From: Epiperipatus broadwayi
Lineage: Eukaryota; Onychophora; Udeonychophora; Euonychophora; Peripatidae
Assembly: GCA_028023455.1 (NCBI GenBank)
Contig: JAQFVV010012575.1
Coordinates: 1,978,517 to 2,042,516 of the forward strand
Direction: 5' to 3'
Length of the DNA stretch: 64,000 nt
Below the pieces are notes generated by a model. That model ran no database searches. It worked only from the letters and a program-made list of their open reading frames with translations, and had not been told where the DNA came from. A program made the translations under genes and the position numbers. Each line of letters starts with the position of its first letter. Position 1 is the first letter of the stretch. This document shows positions 21,216 through 33,178 of the stretch, in pieces.

Positions 21216-23725
21216 TGATGTTTATTGGCTATTCAAACTTATAATATCACTAAGATAGAATAAAATAATGAAATAGTGCTATTAATGCAAATCTTAAAAG
21301 TAAGAAAACAAAATAATTAGATGTTTAATTTAGGATTTTAATTACTAATTACTGCCTTTACTATCATCTTATGTTCAGAAAAGATATTTCATTCTAGCAT
21401 AAAAACTGAATGAATTGAGTAGCATAGATTTTATATGGATTAAACCAAACATTTTTTAAAATATTTATTATTGTTTATTTTATGGACCTTTGGTTTTGTT
21501 TTAACTTTAGTTATTTATTTATTTATAGAAATCACCATATTTTATTTCTGGTCATCTACACAAGTTTCTGGTAATATGTCAATATTAAAAATAATTTCAT
21601 GATTACTCAAAAAAAAAAGGATATGAACTTCTTTTTTAATGTGAAAATTGAAGCAATTCAAATATTTGGAAAGCTATAGCATGTAAATAAAAAAGAGATT
21701 CAGTAAAATAGTGTTTAATTGAATTGTGTGAGAAAGATAATAAATACACAGAACAACAAACATTTTCTAATGTACAATTTTAATATATAGACAATTTATT
21801 TTTATGAACTTATATAAGAAATAGGATAAATGTATAGAAAAATATTACAAACATGTAACTGTGAAAATATATAAAAAAAGATAAATAAACTAGAGAGAAA
21901 AAAGAAAAGATATAGAAATAAACACTAATTGAAAACAATAATTCAGTTATATAAAGAATGTATGATATCTCTAAAAAAATCTCAACGTTGTTTGGCACAA
22001 AAGCAGGAATTTAGATATCAAGAAAAGAAAGAAAATTTGAATAATGATTTAGATTAAATGTAAAATAAATGGAGATAGTATTGGTGAACGTATTGAACAT
22101 TAGTTTTGGAGCAAAGGATCAGATATTGAAGTAAATTAAACAGTAGAAATTTTAATACGAAAATAGGATAGTAGAATTAACAAATGATTTTTATTAAAGT
22201 AGAGTAGAAAAGGAAAAATAAATAATAAGATAAAAAATTAAGAGTATGAAGTAAAAGAACTAATTATGTCATGTAATAGTTCAGAAGGAGGGAGTACTAA
22301 ACTTAACTACATATATACAACATTAAAACTAACACCTTTATTACATTTAATCTTCATGAAAATAATAAAATTTATATTATATGATATAAATTAACAGTTA
22401 ATATTTATAAAAAAAAAAAAAAGATCATAATTACATCATGAAGGTTTTATCAAATAACAAGAAATTCAGTTTGATTTAATTTGGGTTTAGTGGTTATGGT
22501 TTGTTTTTATACATACCTAATATTTCATCAACACTGGTTGAAGAAAACTTAAAAATAAGACTTTTATTCTTGAGTTTTTCTTATTCAGCATTCCTGATGC
22601 TTATATCAATTAAAGTGAATATTTAAATTTGCCATTTTGTCAAGCATAACATCCATTTCTATACTGTATTTTTTCAATTTTATATATAATAATCTCCACT
22701 TTACTTCAGTATTCAAATATTTGTTACTTCATAATAAAGCATATCCACTTTTTAAACTAATTACCTTTTTATCGTTTATTCTACCTTCATATCATTCAAC
22801 AATTTTTCATTTTATTAGCATATACTTCTTGTGATTTAAGCAATTTTTTTTTATTTCAAAGTGATTTATGGTTAGTTAATTGAATCTGGTGTATCTTAGT
22901 ATTGTTTGTCTTCTGTTGCAAGTCATGTCTTGGTTTATGATTTGTAGCCTTTGGAATATAAGAACTAAAATTAATTTGTGAATGTCATAAAAATCATGGT
23001 TGTTTTTAATAAACATGAAACTCAGATGTAAAATGCAGTACACTTGATATGCTGCTTAATATTTGATAGCAAACACTTTCCCATGTTTATTTATCATGCA
23101 AACATTTACAACATTATTATAAACTCCAATGAAATGAACATATAAAGTGCATATTATAAATTTGCTCTGATCAAATACTTTAAGATTTTGGAAAGAAAAC
23201 TAACTTTGTTTGCTGTTTTTTTTTTACAATAAAAAAAAAAATATTACAATAATACAACAAACCTGATAGTCAACCAGAAGTATCTTCTCAATTGGTGATA
23301 TATTCCTAGTTGACATTGTCTAGATAATTAAATGCATATATTATATCTCCACTATGTATTTTCCGTAAAATAATTTTTATGGGTTGATCTCTGTAGAATG
23401 TAAGTAAACCCAATGAAAAGGTACATTTTGATCATTGGAATATCTTGTGTGTCATAAATTCAGATTGATGAAGGGATAGTTATATTAATAATTTAATTAA
23501 AAGGTTTCTTCTTTATGAGAAGAAAGTTTGACTTTGCAAAATAAACTTATGAAATAAAATCACACTTACCAAAAAATAACTTTCAAAGAAATCTAATAAT
23601 TAGTAGAAATATTTATAAAATAAATGACATGAAAAAATACTCATGCTAAACTAAGCATGTCCCAATTTAACGTAAGAAATTTGGATTTTAAAGCGAAGTT
23701 TTATGGCCTCACCAATCCCAAATTG
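21216..23725. other. A+T-rich non-coding DNA, nothing recognised
   Basis: No gene, RNA or repeat recognised. ORFs at 21810-21998 (minus) and 22637-22834 (plus) are Phe/Ile/Tyr-rich translations of A+T-rich sequence. Confidence 0.55.
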
Positions 23726-23733
23726 GAATAAAC

Positions 23734-24209
23734 CAGGGTCTGGCAAACTTTTTAACATGAAGAGTCATTTTATTTATATATCTTTCCTCCCACCTTCATA
23801 AAAGAGCTGCAAGTAGGTGAAAATTACGTTCATGAAAACAAGATTTTCTGAATGGCCATGGATATATTTGAACATTTATTTTAGTAATAGATCATAATAG
23901 AATCTGTATAGATTCTAACAAAAATAAAAATTATCTTTAAAATAAATAAACAAGAACTACTTTGAAAGTTTGATTTATTCACAAATTTCTAAAATTTAAA
24001 ACATTCATCATATACAATAATTATTATTCTATAATAAGGTGGAATTCAAAATACAATGTTGTGAAGCACATTTTTCTTCTTCTAAAGTCATCAAAACATT
24101 TATAAATTACCAAGAAGAAATGTGTTTATATTTATCATGATCAAAACAGATGTGAAATTGGGCTAAAAAAACTGCATGTGGCATGTGAGCCACAGTTTGC
24201 CAAATTCTG
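23734..24209. mobile_element. Non-autonomous hAT-type element (MITE)
   Basis: The left end CAGGGTCTGGCAAAC and the complement of the right end, CAGAATTTGGCAAAC, form an imperfect terminal inverted repeat with the CAG start usual for hAT elements. Subterminal AAAGAGCTGCAAGTAGG and GCATGTGAGCCAC resemble the sequences near hAT ends. The 8-bp flanks GAATAAAC / AAATAGAG match at 5 of 8, consistent with an old 8-bp duplication. The 476-bp element has no ORF. Confidence 0.72.
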
Positions 24210-24217
24210 AAATAGAG

Positions 24218-26330
24218 CATTATCTGAAGAACAGTAGAAAACTATTAGTTAAGGTGCTCCAATATGCATGAGCATGTAAGTATAATTAGCAAAAATTGTA
24301 TTATATATACCAATAATTGATAAATGTATGAGTTAATTGCAAAATAATAAGAGTGGTCGAATGATTGTTAATTGAAAACTGTGCACTATAGATGAATATG
24401 TGCACAAATAATGTATAGCTATCCAATATCCTGTTAATACCGATGCAATATTATTTATCAATGCAGCATATAACTATAGGATTTAATATACACTCTTATA
24501 TTAAAAAAGTTAAACGTAATGACCACAATGGTGTGTTTCTGACTCCAACTGAGCTAGAAAAATTTGTTTGGCCAAGTGAATGGAATTGTCTAGCATTTAG
24601 CCATTAGTTTACTACTATGACTTATGAAGTCTGCATAAACTGACATCATTTTTTCCATAATATATACTACCATACAATTATAAAAGAGTCATACTTTAGA
24701 AGGTATAAAATGAACTGTGAAAAAATAATCCTGTGTTGATTGTAAGTTTTAATTTGGGGAAAAGAATTATATAAATCCAACTTCATTGCAAACAAATCTT
24801 AAGCATAATTAGATTTACAAAAAAAAGTAAAAAGTAATTAGTCATGAATTGAAACTAACCATGAATAAAAATGATGATGTAATAAAAGGTATGGATACAA
24901 ACAGAAGACCTTCAATAACTTTGAAGTACTAAAATCAACTCATGCTTCTACAAACATCAGTTCCGTCATTTCAAATATTTAATAACATATAAAAGTAAGT
25001 GATTATAGTATATCTGTTGTCTAATTATATCTCATTTAATAATATGAGTAGTTTATTTAAAAAGTGACTGATAAACTAATTGTAAATATGCCAAATAATA
25101 AAAATTATTTAATTTATTCTATTTACAGATATTTTGACCTAATAAGTGTCTTCTTCAGAGTTCAATCTCACAACACATTTAACCTTTGAATGACAGAAAT
25201 AGAAAGTAGAATATTGAAGAAAAAAAAGGATACAAGAAGAACTAATTTATTAACATATAAAAATTATCTTTTTTAAAAAAATACTTGGAGAATAATTTTG
25301 TTTTAATAACTTAATCATCACCATCATCATTATCAACCACTTACTGCACCACTGATAAATAAAGATCTGACTATATTCCAATAATACCAATCTATCACAC
25401 ACACCCCCATTCTTTCTATAAACATTCTTAATAAATCTTCTTTCTTCCCTCCAGTTATGCTACCTAGTGTAAACTTGAATAATCAGTAGATGTAAGATGA
25501 CAGTGCTTAATAAATTTCTATTGAGAGCTGTCTCAACCATATTTCCAGAACTTATGGTTTTAATCAGGTAGGTGTTTTTGATCTAAATGTAATAGCCTTT
25601 GTGTGAGAAAAAGAGGATTTTCTATTAAATACCATTGCTTAAACTATGAGTTTTATAATAATGTTTTCTTGTTTTTTCAACTTTTAAAATTTATCAATTC
25701 ATGCATGTGATCCTTTTCTAGGTCTTCAAAAAATATAATTTTAATTACTTGAAAATTAATCAGATATAATAATATTTTTTCATCTGACATAATTTTATGA
25801 TTAATTAATTATTTTCTCTTTTTTTAATAAAGCAACAGGTGTCATGTAACTGATCCATCAGAATATTCATTTGATGTAAAGGTGTTTTTATTCTAATAAA
25901 ATTATCACAAAATTTTATCAAACACAATCAAAAATATATTAAAATTAAATGGATTACAGCTATTTCTAAATTTATTTTTTTAAATTATAACTAAAAGAAT
26001 TTAATTTATTTAAATATACTTATGCATCGCATTACGTTTTGTAAATTTAAGATTTAATTAGAAGTATATTGTCTATTTATTTCTTTACTATGCCAGTCTC
26101 TAAGAAATATTATTAAACACTCATTCATTTGAATACTCTCCCTGTTTGTATTTACAGAAAGAATTGATATTAAAGTATGTGTGTGTGTAAGTTTTTTTAC
26201 CGAATAGCTTTTTATTACTGTTATTATGATTTAAGTTTCAAAGTATGTACTATATCTTTAAAATATAATGTGATATCTAGGAAATTGGTAATTATCCTAT
26301 TCATTCAGTGTACTGAATGTTTCTTATGTA
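24218..26330. other. A+T-rich non-coding DNA with a possible LINE 3' remnant
   Basis: No gene was seen. At about 25316-25390 the CATCACCATCATCATTATCA run followed by CCACTTACTGCACC resembles the complement of an RTE/CR1-type LINE 3' end (TGATGA tail next to CTGCAG-like text), but it does not clearly match the RTE copies in this window. Confidence 0.4.
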
Positions 26331-26342
26331 AGTAATCATAGG

Positions 26343-26518
26343 GGTTTGAACTTAGGACTTTTCAGATTATATTCATTCTCTATTCCATCTTAAGCAACTG
26401 ACACAGGTTCTGCATAAAATATTATATTGGGCATCATACACCTTTTTTACATGTATGCTGGTTATTTGAGATTGAGTGGAGGATCAATATAGGCTGAAAA
26501 ATCCTAAGTTCAAATCTC
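26343..26518. repeat. Old fold-back repeat (inverted arms about 50 bp)
   Basis: GTTTGAACTTAGGACTTTTCAG at the left (near 26343) is complemented by CTGAAAAATCCTAAGTTCAAAT at the right (near 26493-26516), and the match continues inward with several mismatches (TATATTCAT / ATCAATATA; ATCTT / AGATT). GTTCAAATC at the end recalls the FB-A terminus, so this may be a diverged relative. No duplication was resolved. Confidence 0.55.
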
Positions 26519-26973
26519 TCTAGTTCAAATCTAGGAAATAGCATATTCTTTCAAAAATCCCTTGCCTATTTTCAGTGATAGATTACCATTGTTTAATACT
26601 CTTTTAAGAAAAATTGATCCAATGCATAAACAATGAAATACTATTACCAAATAAAATTGGTTATCATTCTCTCTATTTGTAATTCTTTTAATAAAATATG
26701 ATGTCTAGGCAATAAAGTTAGTGATGCCTGCCAATACTTGTTAATATTTTAATAAAAAACTGGTTTGATATGATAATCTAACCATATTGTTATTTTTGTC
26801 ATTTCCTTAATAGATATTAGGCTGAGAAGCTAGGCAATAGGGTTCTGACTAAGCAAAGATAGTTTATCATCAATGCAAATAGTTGTAAATTAAGTAGTGT
26901 CATTTCTGATTTTTTTTTTATCAGAAATGTGGTATATATCACAAACAATTATAATTAAACCATCAAATATCAC

Positions 26974-27172
26974 ATGATCATCATTCTTTATGCTTACACA
27001 AGTTATTTTTCACAGAGGCAAAACTCTTTATACAGCAGAGCCACTCTGTGCAAGCCAGAGTAATCAATGGATGCAGGAAGGTAATCACAAATTCCTGCAT
27101 CCATTGATTACTCTGGCTTGCACTGAGTGGCACTACTGTATGACAAGTTTTGCCTCTGTGAAAAACAATTAT
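26974..27172. mobile_element. Repeat FB-C, copy C3 (inverted dimer, near-perfect palindrome)
   Basis: 27009-27079 and 27092-27162 are inverted copies of one FB-C end (CACAGAGGCAAAACTCT through CAATGGATGCAGGAA), meeting at a 12-bp centre. The outer left part also carries the TGATCATCATTCTTTATGC end. Transcription through it would give a strong hairpin. The plus ORF here (26990-27184) is a by-product. Confidence 0.85.
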
Positions 27173-27184
27173 GATCCCACATAA

Positions 27185-28300
27185 AATATAAGAAACATTG
27201 TGTCATGAACACATAATATATTGCTAATTTTATTTTTTCACCTACAAATATTTTAACTTTGACTTTACTAAATTAAAATTTGTTATTTACATTTTAATAG
27301 TAATATAGAATGCTGTTTAAGATTTTGTTCTAAATTCAAGAAGTTGTAATGATTTTAGAGCCACTAAAAATTACTGAGATCACAGACTGCACAGAAATAC
27401 TATTCCAATACTAATAACAAGCCACCTAACACAAAATACTGAAATGCTTGCATGGACATTATTTTTGGAGCAAATGATAGTAGATACTCAATACAAATTT
27501 CATATCAAGCCTTAAAAGATTGTAAATAATCTAAAAAAAAAAATCTGTGTAAAATAAGGAAGTTTGTTATAGTGATATAAAAAGAAGTTATGGATTGGAA
27601 AAACTGGACTAAACTCTGAAATATTATCATTATTCATTGGATTGGTGTGTGAAAATCAATGATTACCCAAAATAGCAAGTAATTATATGTTATATGATAT
27701 TTTGCAGTAATAAACTATATAATGAAATTGCATATAATATTGTGTTTTAACAAAAGGTGTACATTCTTTATTCTACATGTCAGAGAAAACAAATTGATTA
27801 TTAATTGGAGGTGCAAAAGATGTACATACTATCCTGATGATATTAAAAATTCAAAATCTTTTGAATAACCAATAATAGGTAGTCATTAGTAAGCTCATAA
27901 CATTTAGACATTAAAGTATAATTGAATGGTTTACCATTCTGGGGAGCATAAGAAAGGCAAGTAATCAGAAGTGACATTTGGAGCTGTGTTCCATAAACTT
28001 TAATTTTTGATCATTCCATGAACTTTAATTTTTGATCTTCAATACCTGTCATTTTTTCCACTGCATTAAACAACACACATCTTTTGAGCACTAAAAAATG
28101 ATAAATCAATCCAGAAATTTTTACTTTTTTAGTTTGAATGTCTGTTGCTACTTTGAACCAGCTAGGCTAATATTTAAATCAATTCTACATATATAAAAAA
28201 TCTTTTAATGAAATGGAATTATTATTGTTTCCTGATAGCTGCTACAATCTGTACTACCCAATATGGTTCTTTTAGTTTTTATTATTATCGTTATTATTGT
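27185..28300. other. A+T-rich non-coding DNA, nothing recognised
   Basis: No gene or RNA recognised. A short local duplication, CATGAACTTTAATTTTTGATC and its neighbour, occurs near 27989-28038. Confidence 0.5.
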
Positions 28301-28302
28301 AT

Positions 28303-29450
28303 TTAAATACAAATATATTGTCTATACCAGTGGTCTTCAACCCTTGGTCCACGGACCGGCACCGGGCCACAGAACTTTTCTGCTGGTCCGCGCCGACTGG
28401 CAGGAAAGTTTTTAATAACAAAATAATAAGAGTGTAAACTTTTAATTAATATAACCAATTTTTATTTATTTTTTCATTTCATTTTTACTCAATTAAAAAA
28501 AAACAAAAACAACGAAAACAAAATCTAATCAATCATACATAAATTAATTTGTTTTTCTAGTTATCATAGATGTTTATGAGGGGGGGGGGGGAATTAAATT
28601 TTTTATTACTTTTCTAAAAAAATTCAAAAAAAAAAAAAAGTTTTTTATCATACAAACTCCAGATATATATATACGTTTATTTTGTATATTTAACATTGTT
28701 TTGACCAGTTATAACAATTATGCTCATCTTTAAGAAAATTTATCTATAGATTCTCCCGATCCGTGCAAAACCTTATCCTTATTTTTGCCGGTCCTCGGAA
28801 CCTTATCCTTATTTTTACCAGTCCGCAGATGTGAAAAGGTTGAAGACCACTGGTCTATACTGAACTTAATGTAATTTAGAAGGAATTTGAATTCAGACTT
28901 TCAAGCAACCTACAGCTATTCACTCCATCTTATAAAACCGATACACATGGCCATTTTGTGCTGAACCAACACTCATCAGTTGATTCAGATAATTATCTCC
29001 CCCACACATATATAATCATGCTCAGTTTATATTAAGATAGGAAATCTTCATACTTCAGTGGGTAGGCTTCAATCTTCTCCACCGTCCAAGTCTTTGGCCA
29101 TCCATATCACTGAACATCTAATGATAGAATGCTCAAAGCTTGAGTGTTCTATCATCAGATTACCAGTGATATAGATGATTGAAGAATTGGAGTGTGGAGA
29201 AGATTAAAACCTGTCCATTAAAGTATGAAGATTTGCTATCTTAGTATAAAGTGAACACTGATTATTTGTATGCGTGGGAGATGATGATCTGGACCAACTG
29301 GTGAGCGCTGGTTCAGTATAAAAAGCATATATTAGGGATTATTTATCTTTTTCACATGTATGTGGTCATATATATCGGTTTTATAAGATGGAGTGGCTAC
29401 ATATAGGGAGCTTGAAATTCTGGGTTCAAATCGCTTCTAAATTACATTTT
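28303..29450. mobile_element. Fold-back repeat FB-A, copy A3 (long inverted dimer, interrupted by hAT MITE)
   Basis: The two arms meet at AAGCTT near 29134-29139, with complementary text on each side (for example CATCTAATGATAGAATGCTC and GAGTGTTCTATCATCAGATT). The outer ends correspond to copy A1 (TAAATACAAATATATTGTCT). The left arm is split by a 525-bp hAT element at 28328-28852. Arms are about 290 bp apart from the insertion. No clear duplication remains at its outer edges. Confidence 0.8.
28328..28852. mobile_element. Non-autonomous hAT element with perfect 15-bp inverted ends
   Basis: The ends CAGTGGTCTTCAACC (28328-28342) and GGTTGAAGACCACTG (28838-28852) are exact inverted repeats. An exact 8-bp duplication, GTCTATAC, flanks it (28320-28327 and 28853-28860). 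CAG-starting inverted ends and 8-bp duplications define the hAT superfamily. The uninterrupted version of the same target is present in FB-A copy A1 near 10514-10530 (ATTGTCTATACTGAAG). The element is 525 bp, holds no ORF, has a G12 run at about 28579-28590, and has a C+G-rich left end (ACGGACCGGCACCGGGCC). Confidence 0.92.
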
Positions 29451-29494
29451 ATTATCATAAAATAAATCAACAAGTTTAAAACTAAGGTTAATTA

Positions 29495-29596
29495 GTCAAT
29501 CGTTGATGGTCGAGAGGTCAGTACAGACGCCTTACAAGCAGTTGTCATGGGTTAGCGAGTTCGCTTCCCGGCCGATGCTATGACGCATGAAAAAAA
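29495..29596 (+). mobile_element. tRNA-derived SINE
   Basis: It reads TTGATGGTCGAGAGGTCAGT, CGCCTTACAAGCAGTTG, GTTCGCTTCCCGGCCGATGC and a poly-A tail. An exact 17-bp duplication (AAAACTAAGGTTAATTA) lies at 29478-29494 and 29597-29613. The total length is about 100 bp, essentially tRNA-like sequence plus tail with no extra body. Confidence 0.93.
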
Positions 29597-29842
29597 AAAA
29601 CTAAGGTTAATTAAAGATAAAATTGTAGTAGACGGTTCCAAGATGAAAGAGATTGTAATAAAAAATTACCGTTCTCTTCGATTTAAATTTACAAAAAAGT
29701 AACATCTACCGCACATAACAGTACTCTTAGACCTCGTTATATAGATTATCAAACAACTTCATAAAAAGACCATCTTCATAACTTCGTTTATTTAAAATTG
29801 ATAAACATTTTGCTGTTTATAAAATTAACTTTACTTAACTAT

Positions 29843-30103
29843 CTATATATGTATGTATGTGCAATGTTTTCTCTCTCTTTTTTTTAATGATTTAACCTGC
29901 TTATGGCTCTCACAATGTTTTTTCAATTTATTAACTTCATTAGTTTTACCGCGACTGCGATCAGTTGACGCCAATATCTTCCTGTATCGCTGCGGTTCAA
30001 TGTAATTATCAAATAAACACAGACAATAAAAACATGCAAAACAAAATACAAAAAGATAGCATATATATAAGATATAATTTCGTGTATCTAAAAAGCAATA
30101 CAT
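29843..30103 (-). CDS. Uncharacterised ORF, doubtful
   Basis: An 86-codon frame. A hydrophobic, Cys/Phe-rich segment (about residues 10-32) precedes a basic region (residues 38-80, with RYRKILASTDRSRGKTNEVN), which could suggest a single membrane anchor with a basic tail. The neighbourhood (29.9-30.3 kb) has more C+G and CpG than most of the window, and CAG followed by GTTAAA near 29900 could be a splice donor ending an exon. I recognise no family; chance translation is at least as likely. Confidence 0.15.
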   Translation of the reverse strand: MYCFLDTRNYILYICYLFVFCFACFYCLCLFDNYIEPQRYRKILASTDRSRGKTNEVNKLKKHCESHKQVKSLKKRERKHCTYIHI

Positions 30104-30427
30104 TCATTATAGATTTCAGTATAATGTTTAAAGAAGGAAAGGATTACATCTAGCTATGGCATTTGGTCAAATTCTTAAGTATCGTCAACTTACCAAGAAT
30201 TACTTTTCATTAATACTGTTAATTGAACGCGATTAAAAACCGAGTTAGCTTTAATTTAACATCACTACATTTGCAGATAGCGCCAAACAATGAGACAAAA
30301 TTCAAAAGCACATATATGTAGAATTTAAAAATATGAGCCACTGCGTAAAAAGGGATGTTAAAATTTGGATACACTACCTTATTTCTTCCAAAATAAATAT
30401 ATTTTCTATTATTTCTTCTCTTGATTT

Positions 30428-30536
30428 TTTTTTTTTTTAAGGGTCATAGCATCGGCCGGGACGCGAACCCGCAACCCGGGCAACTGCCTGCAAGTGCAAG
30501 GCAGTCGCGCTGACCTCTCGACCACCAATGCAAGAC
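30428..30536 (-). mobile_element. tRNA-derived SINE, C+G-rich young-looking copy
   Basis: Complement of the SINE consensus with the least decay: GCATCGGCCGGGACGCGAAC, CCCGCAACCCGGGCAACTGC and TGACCTCTCGACCACCAATG. A duplication TTCTTCTCTTGATTT at 30413-30427 recurs at 30537-30551. Many CpG sites are retained that other copies have lost. The anticodon-like loop carries a small insertion (CAAGTG). Confidence 0.92.
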
Positions 30537-30551
30537 TTCTTCTCTTGATTT

Positions 30552-31651
30552 ATTTAGATAATTTACATTTATTGATTGTTTATTTTGTGAAACGTCGTTT
30601 ATCAAAGCTTCATTCAACTCTTAGTTTAATTTTATCATAACTTGAAGGCAAAAGTTGAAAATTAATAAACCATATTAATAAAGGTAATATGTACATATCG
30701 TTTAATTATATTTATTTTTAATATTCTCTTTAAAAAAAAAAAAAAGTAGTAATTAATTACATTTGACGGGAGTCCAAATTTCCCTTTTAATTAATGAGAT
30801 AATATCCGTCTTTACTGACATTTGACATGTTGTTTATTTGAATAAATCTGCAGAGATTTATGGGCGGATATACTGATTTTTAATATATATAAACACTTTG
30901 TTATGTATAAATATTATTTACAGAAAATATATTATCATTAAATAGTTCACAGTTTAACAATCATTGGAGTTTCAAGATCAGAAATTTCCAGAAAATATAA
31001 TTCCGCATTGCAAAACTATAATAAACATAAAAATATGATTTTTTTTTCAAATACTTTTTCCGTTTATAGAAGTTTCTATTTTAATTTTTTCGTACTTTTA
31101 ATCGAAATTAGCCTGGGATATGCCATCTACTTAATAAGCCAGCACGCAACCTCTGCGCCATCAGATTAGCATTGGATGGATATATTGATGCGAAGATGTA
31201 ATACTGTACATTAAATATCCTGAGCCTCTGTGGAGAGATTAAAGGACAATTTAAGTGACTTAAAAACACACAAAGCTATTGTATGTAAAATTAATATTAA
31301 TTAGTATTATTTTATTAGATAAAACAGTTTAAATAGTTCACGTCGGGTCAGTGGGCTTCAGTTTATCTTTATAGACAAGCAGAAGATATTATTTGTAACA
31401 TTAAACAATTGATAGTTAATGAGATTTTATAGTTTACTATTTTGTTTTGTCATACGGTTAGATATATTCATATGCTTATCAATAATTAAATAGATTGACT
31501 ATGCCGTTGGTTTATTTGAAATTTGTAAATATTTTTTAAAAATTCTCCTACCTAAATAAAATTATAATTCCACGAAATTTCAAAGTCACATCATAGATCC
31601 CAGAGACAACTAATTTAACTACTATACCATGATGCTTTTCATTATTTTATC
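30552..31651. other. Non-coding DNA, somewhat more CpG than neighbours
   Basis: No gene or repeat recognised. The stretch near 31110-31190 (AGCACGCAACCTCTGCGCCA) looks unique and relatively C+G-rich. Confidence 0.4.
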
Positions 31652-31664
31652 AAAAATGATTAAT

Positions 31665-32022
31665 GTAATATAGGCCCCAGAGTGGCCTTTGAGCGTTCCA
31701 TCATCAGATTTTCAATTGGATGGACGGTTGAAGAGAAGCCTGTCCATTAAAGTATAAAGATTGGCTATCTTAATATATATATATATATCTGAGCATTTAT
31801 TGCATATATGTATAGAGATGGTAATCTAGACCAACTAATGATTGCTGGTTTAGCATGAAATACGAATATTGGTGATTATTTATCTTTTCGACATATATGT
31901 GTTCAAATGTATCAGTGTTATGAGATAGAGTGGAGAGTGATGGGTCATGTGAAAGTCTGTGCTCATATACCCTATATATTACATATATTGATATAGGTAT
32001 ATAATAGGCCTGTATTTCAGTT
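31665..32022 (+). mobile_element. Fold-back family FB-A, single-arm copy A4
   Basis: A solo FB-A unit without an inverted partner, running from GGCCTTTGAGCGTTCCATCA to the constant end ATAGGCCTGTATTTCAGTT. An exact 13-bp duplication, AAAAATGATTAAT, lies at 31652-31664 and 32023-32035, with mismatches on both sides. This copy shows that the inserted unit need not be a palindrome. It has no coding sequence. Confidence 0.88.
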
Positions 32023-32035
32023 AAAAATGATTAAT

Positions 32036-32959
32036 CTAAATATTTTACCTTTTATAATCGTTAACTCATACTTTTTAAATAATAGTCTGTTTGGTTGCAA
32101 AAATTAAAAAAACAAAACAGTTAATAATATAATAAGATTTCATCGTGACAAAGAAACCTACAATTTTTTGTAACTCAGTTTTTAAATATGATTTTGTAAA
32201 GCTGCATATATCCGCAATAAACATTAAAAATTCACAAAATAAAATCTAGAATGCCAAACTAACTTATGCTATGTCATAAAATAAAATTTCAAATATGTAT
32301 TCTCTTCAATTTCAATAGTAATAAACAAATTATAATTGCTTCTTTTAATATGTTTATATGACATCATATGAGATAACAATCTTTATACTTTGAAAATGAA
32401 ATGCATCGTGTTAGATTGATTTTATATAAAATTACTCTTACTGTTACTAAATAGAATGGGTATTTTTAGCTCTGGTGTGGCTAAAGAAGTTCATAGTCAG
32501 CTTTAGATAAACATATATCTTACATAAGCTTAGGCCATTCATTTTATATTCCCCACCAAGTATTTAATATTAGACAGTCTGAAGAACAGCACATCTATTA
32601 TTACAATTCATGTATAAAATTATTGTACTATTTACCATTTTTTAGTCAATAATTTGTGTAAGATCATTAAAATAGGTTGTAAAATAAGTTATATTTTATG
32701 GAGTTAAATCCCATTCATGTTATACAAATTGTTTTAAAGTCACTCTAAAGAAATGTTATTTTAATGACTTTCATAGGGAAAATGTAGCTGAAGATGAGTT
32801 TAATGGGGGGCTTCAATTAGACTAAGATATCTTTCAGAAAAAACTGTTTGCAGCAAAAGTTAAAAGACAGTATTACAAAATTTAAATAAACAAAAGAATG
32901 GATCAACATGTTCTATACAAGCTGGCATTTGTATTCTGCACATATCTTTATATAGCAAT
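32036..32959. other. A+T-rich non-coding DNA, nothing recognised
   Basis: No gene, RNA gene or repeat recognised. Confidence 0.5.
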
Positions 32960-32972
32960 TACCAAATTCACA

Positions 32973-33165
32973 TGATCACCATCTCTTGTACTCTCAGATC
33001 CAAAACTCCTCACTGATGAAGGCCATAAGCCAGAAACTAGTCTGGGGATATTGAATAAGTAGGCACTAGATAGGGATTTTATGCACAAGCCTTCTGGCAT
33101 TCATTGATTACTCTGGTTGGCACAGAGTGGCACTACTATATGGAGAGAATTTTGCCTTGATTAAC
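32973..33165 (+). mobile_element. Repeat FB-C, single-unit copy C4
   Basis: A 193-bp unit from TGATCACCATCTCTTGTACT to GAATTTTGCCTTGATTAAC, containing GATGAAGGCCATAAGCCAGA and GAGTGGCACTACTATATGGA. An exact 13-bp duplication, TACCAAATTCACA, lies at 32960-32972 and 33166-33178, with mismatches beyond. The plus ORF that starts inside it (33127-33390) is not recognisable. Confidence 0.88.
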
Positions 33166-33178
33166 TACCAAATTCACA

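Noticed and set aside
25316-25450. Fifth RTE copy
   Set aside because: Only the CATCATCAT tail and a few neighbouring bases resemble the RTE 3' end; no protein blocks could be read, so it is mentioned but not called.
27180-28060. Host exons in repeat-free stretches (also 33.2-37.3 and 58.2-64 kb)
   Set aside because: No frame showed conserved protein motifs with plausible splice sites; calling exons from A+T-rich DNA by eye is not supportable.
30428-30536. A functional tRNA gene
   Set aside because: The cloverleaf is imperfect (T-arm mismatches, inserted bases in the anticodon region), it has a poly-A tail and target duplications, and it recurs as scattered copies: a SINE, not a tRNA gene.
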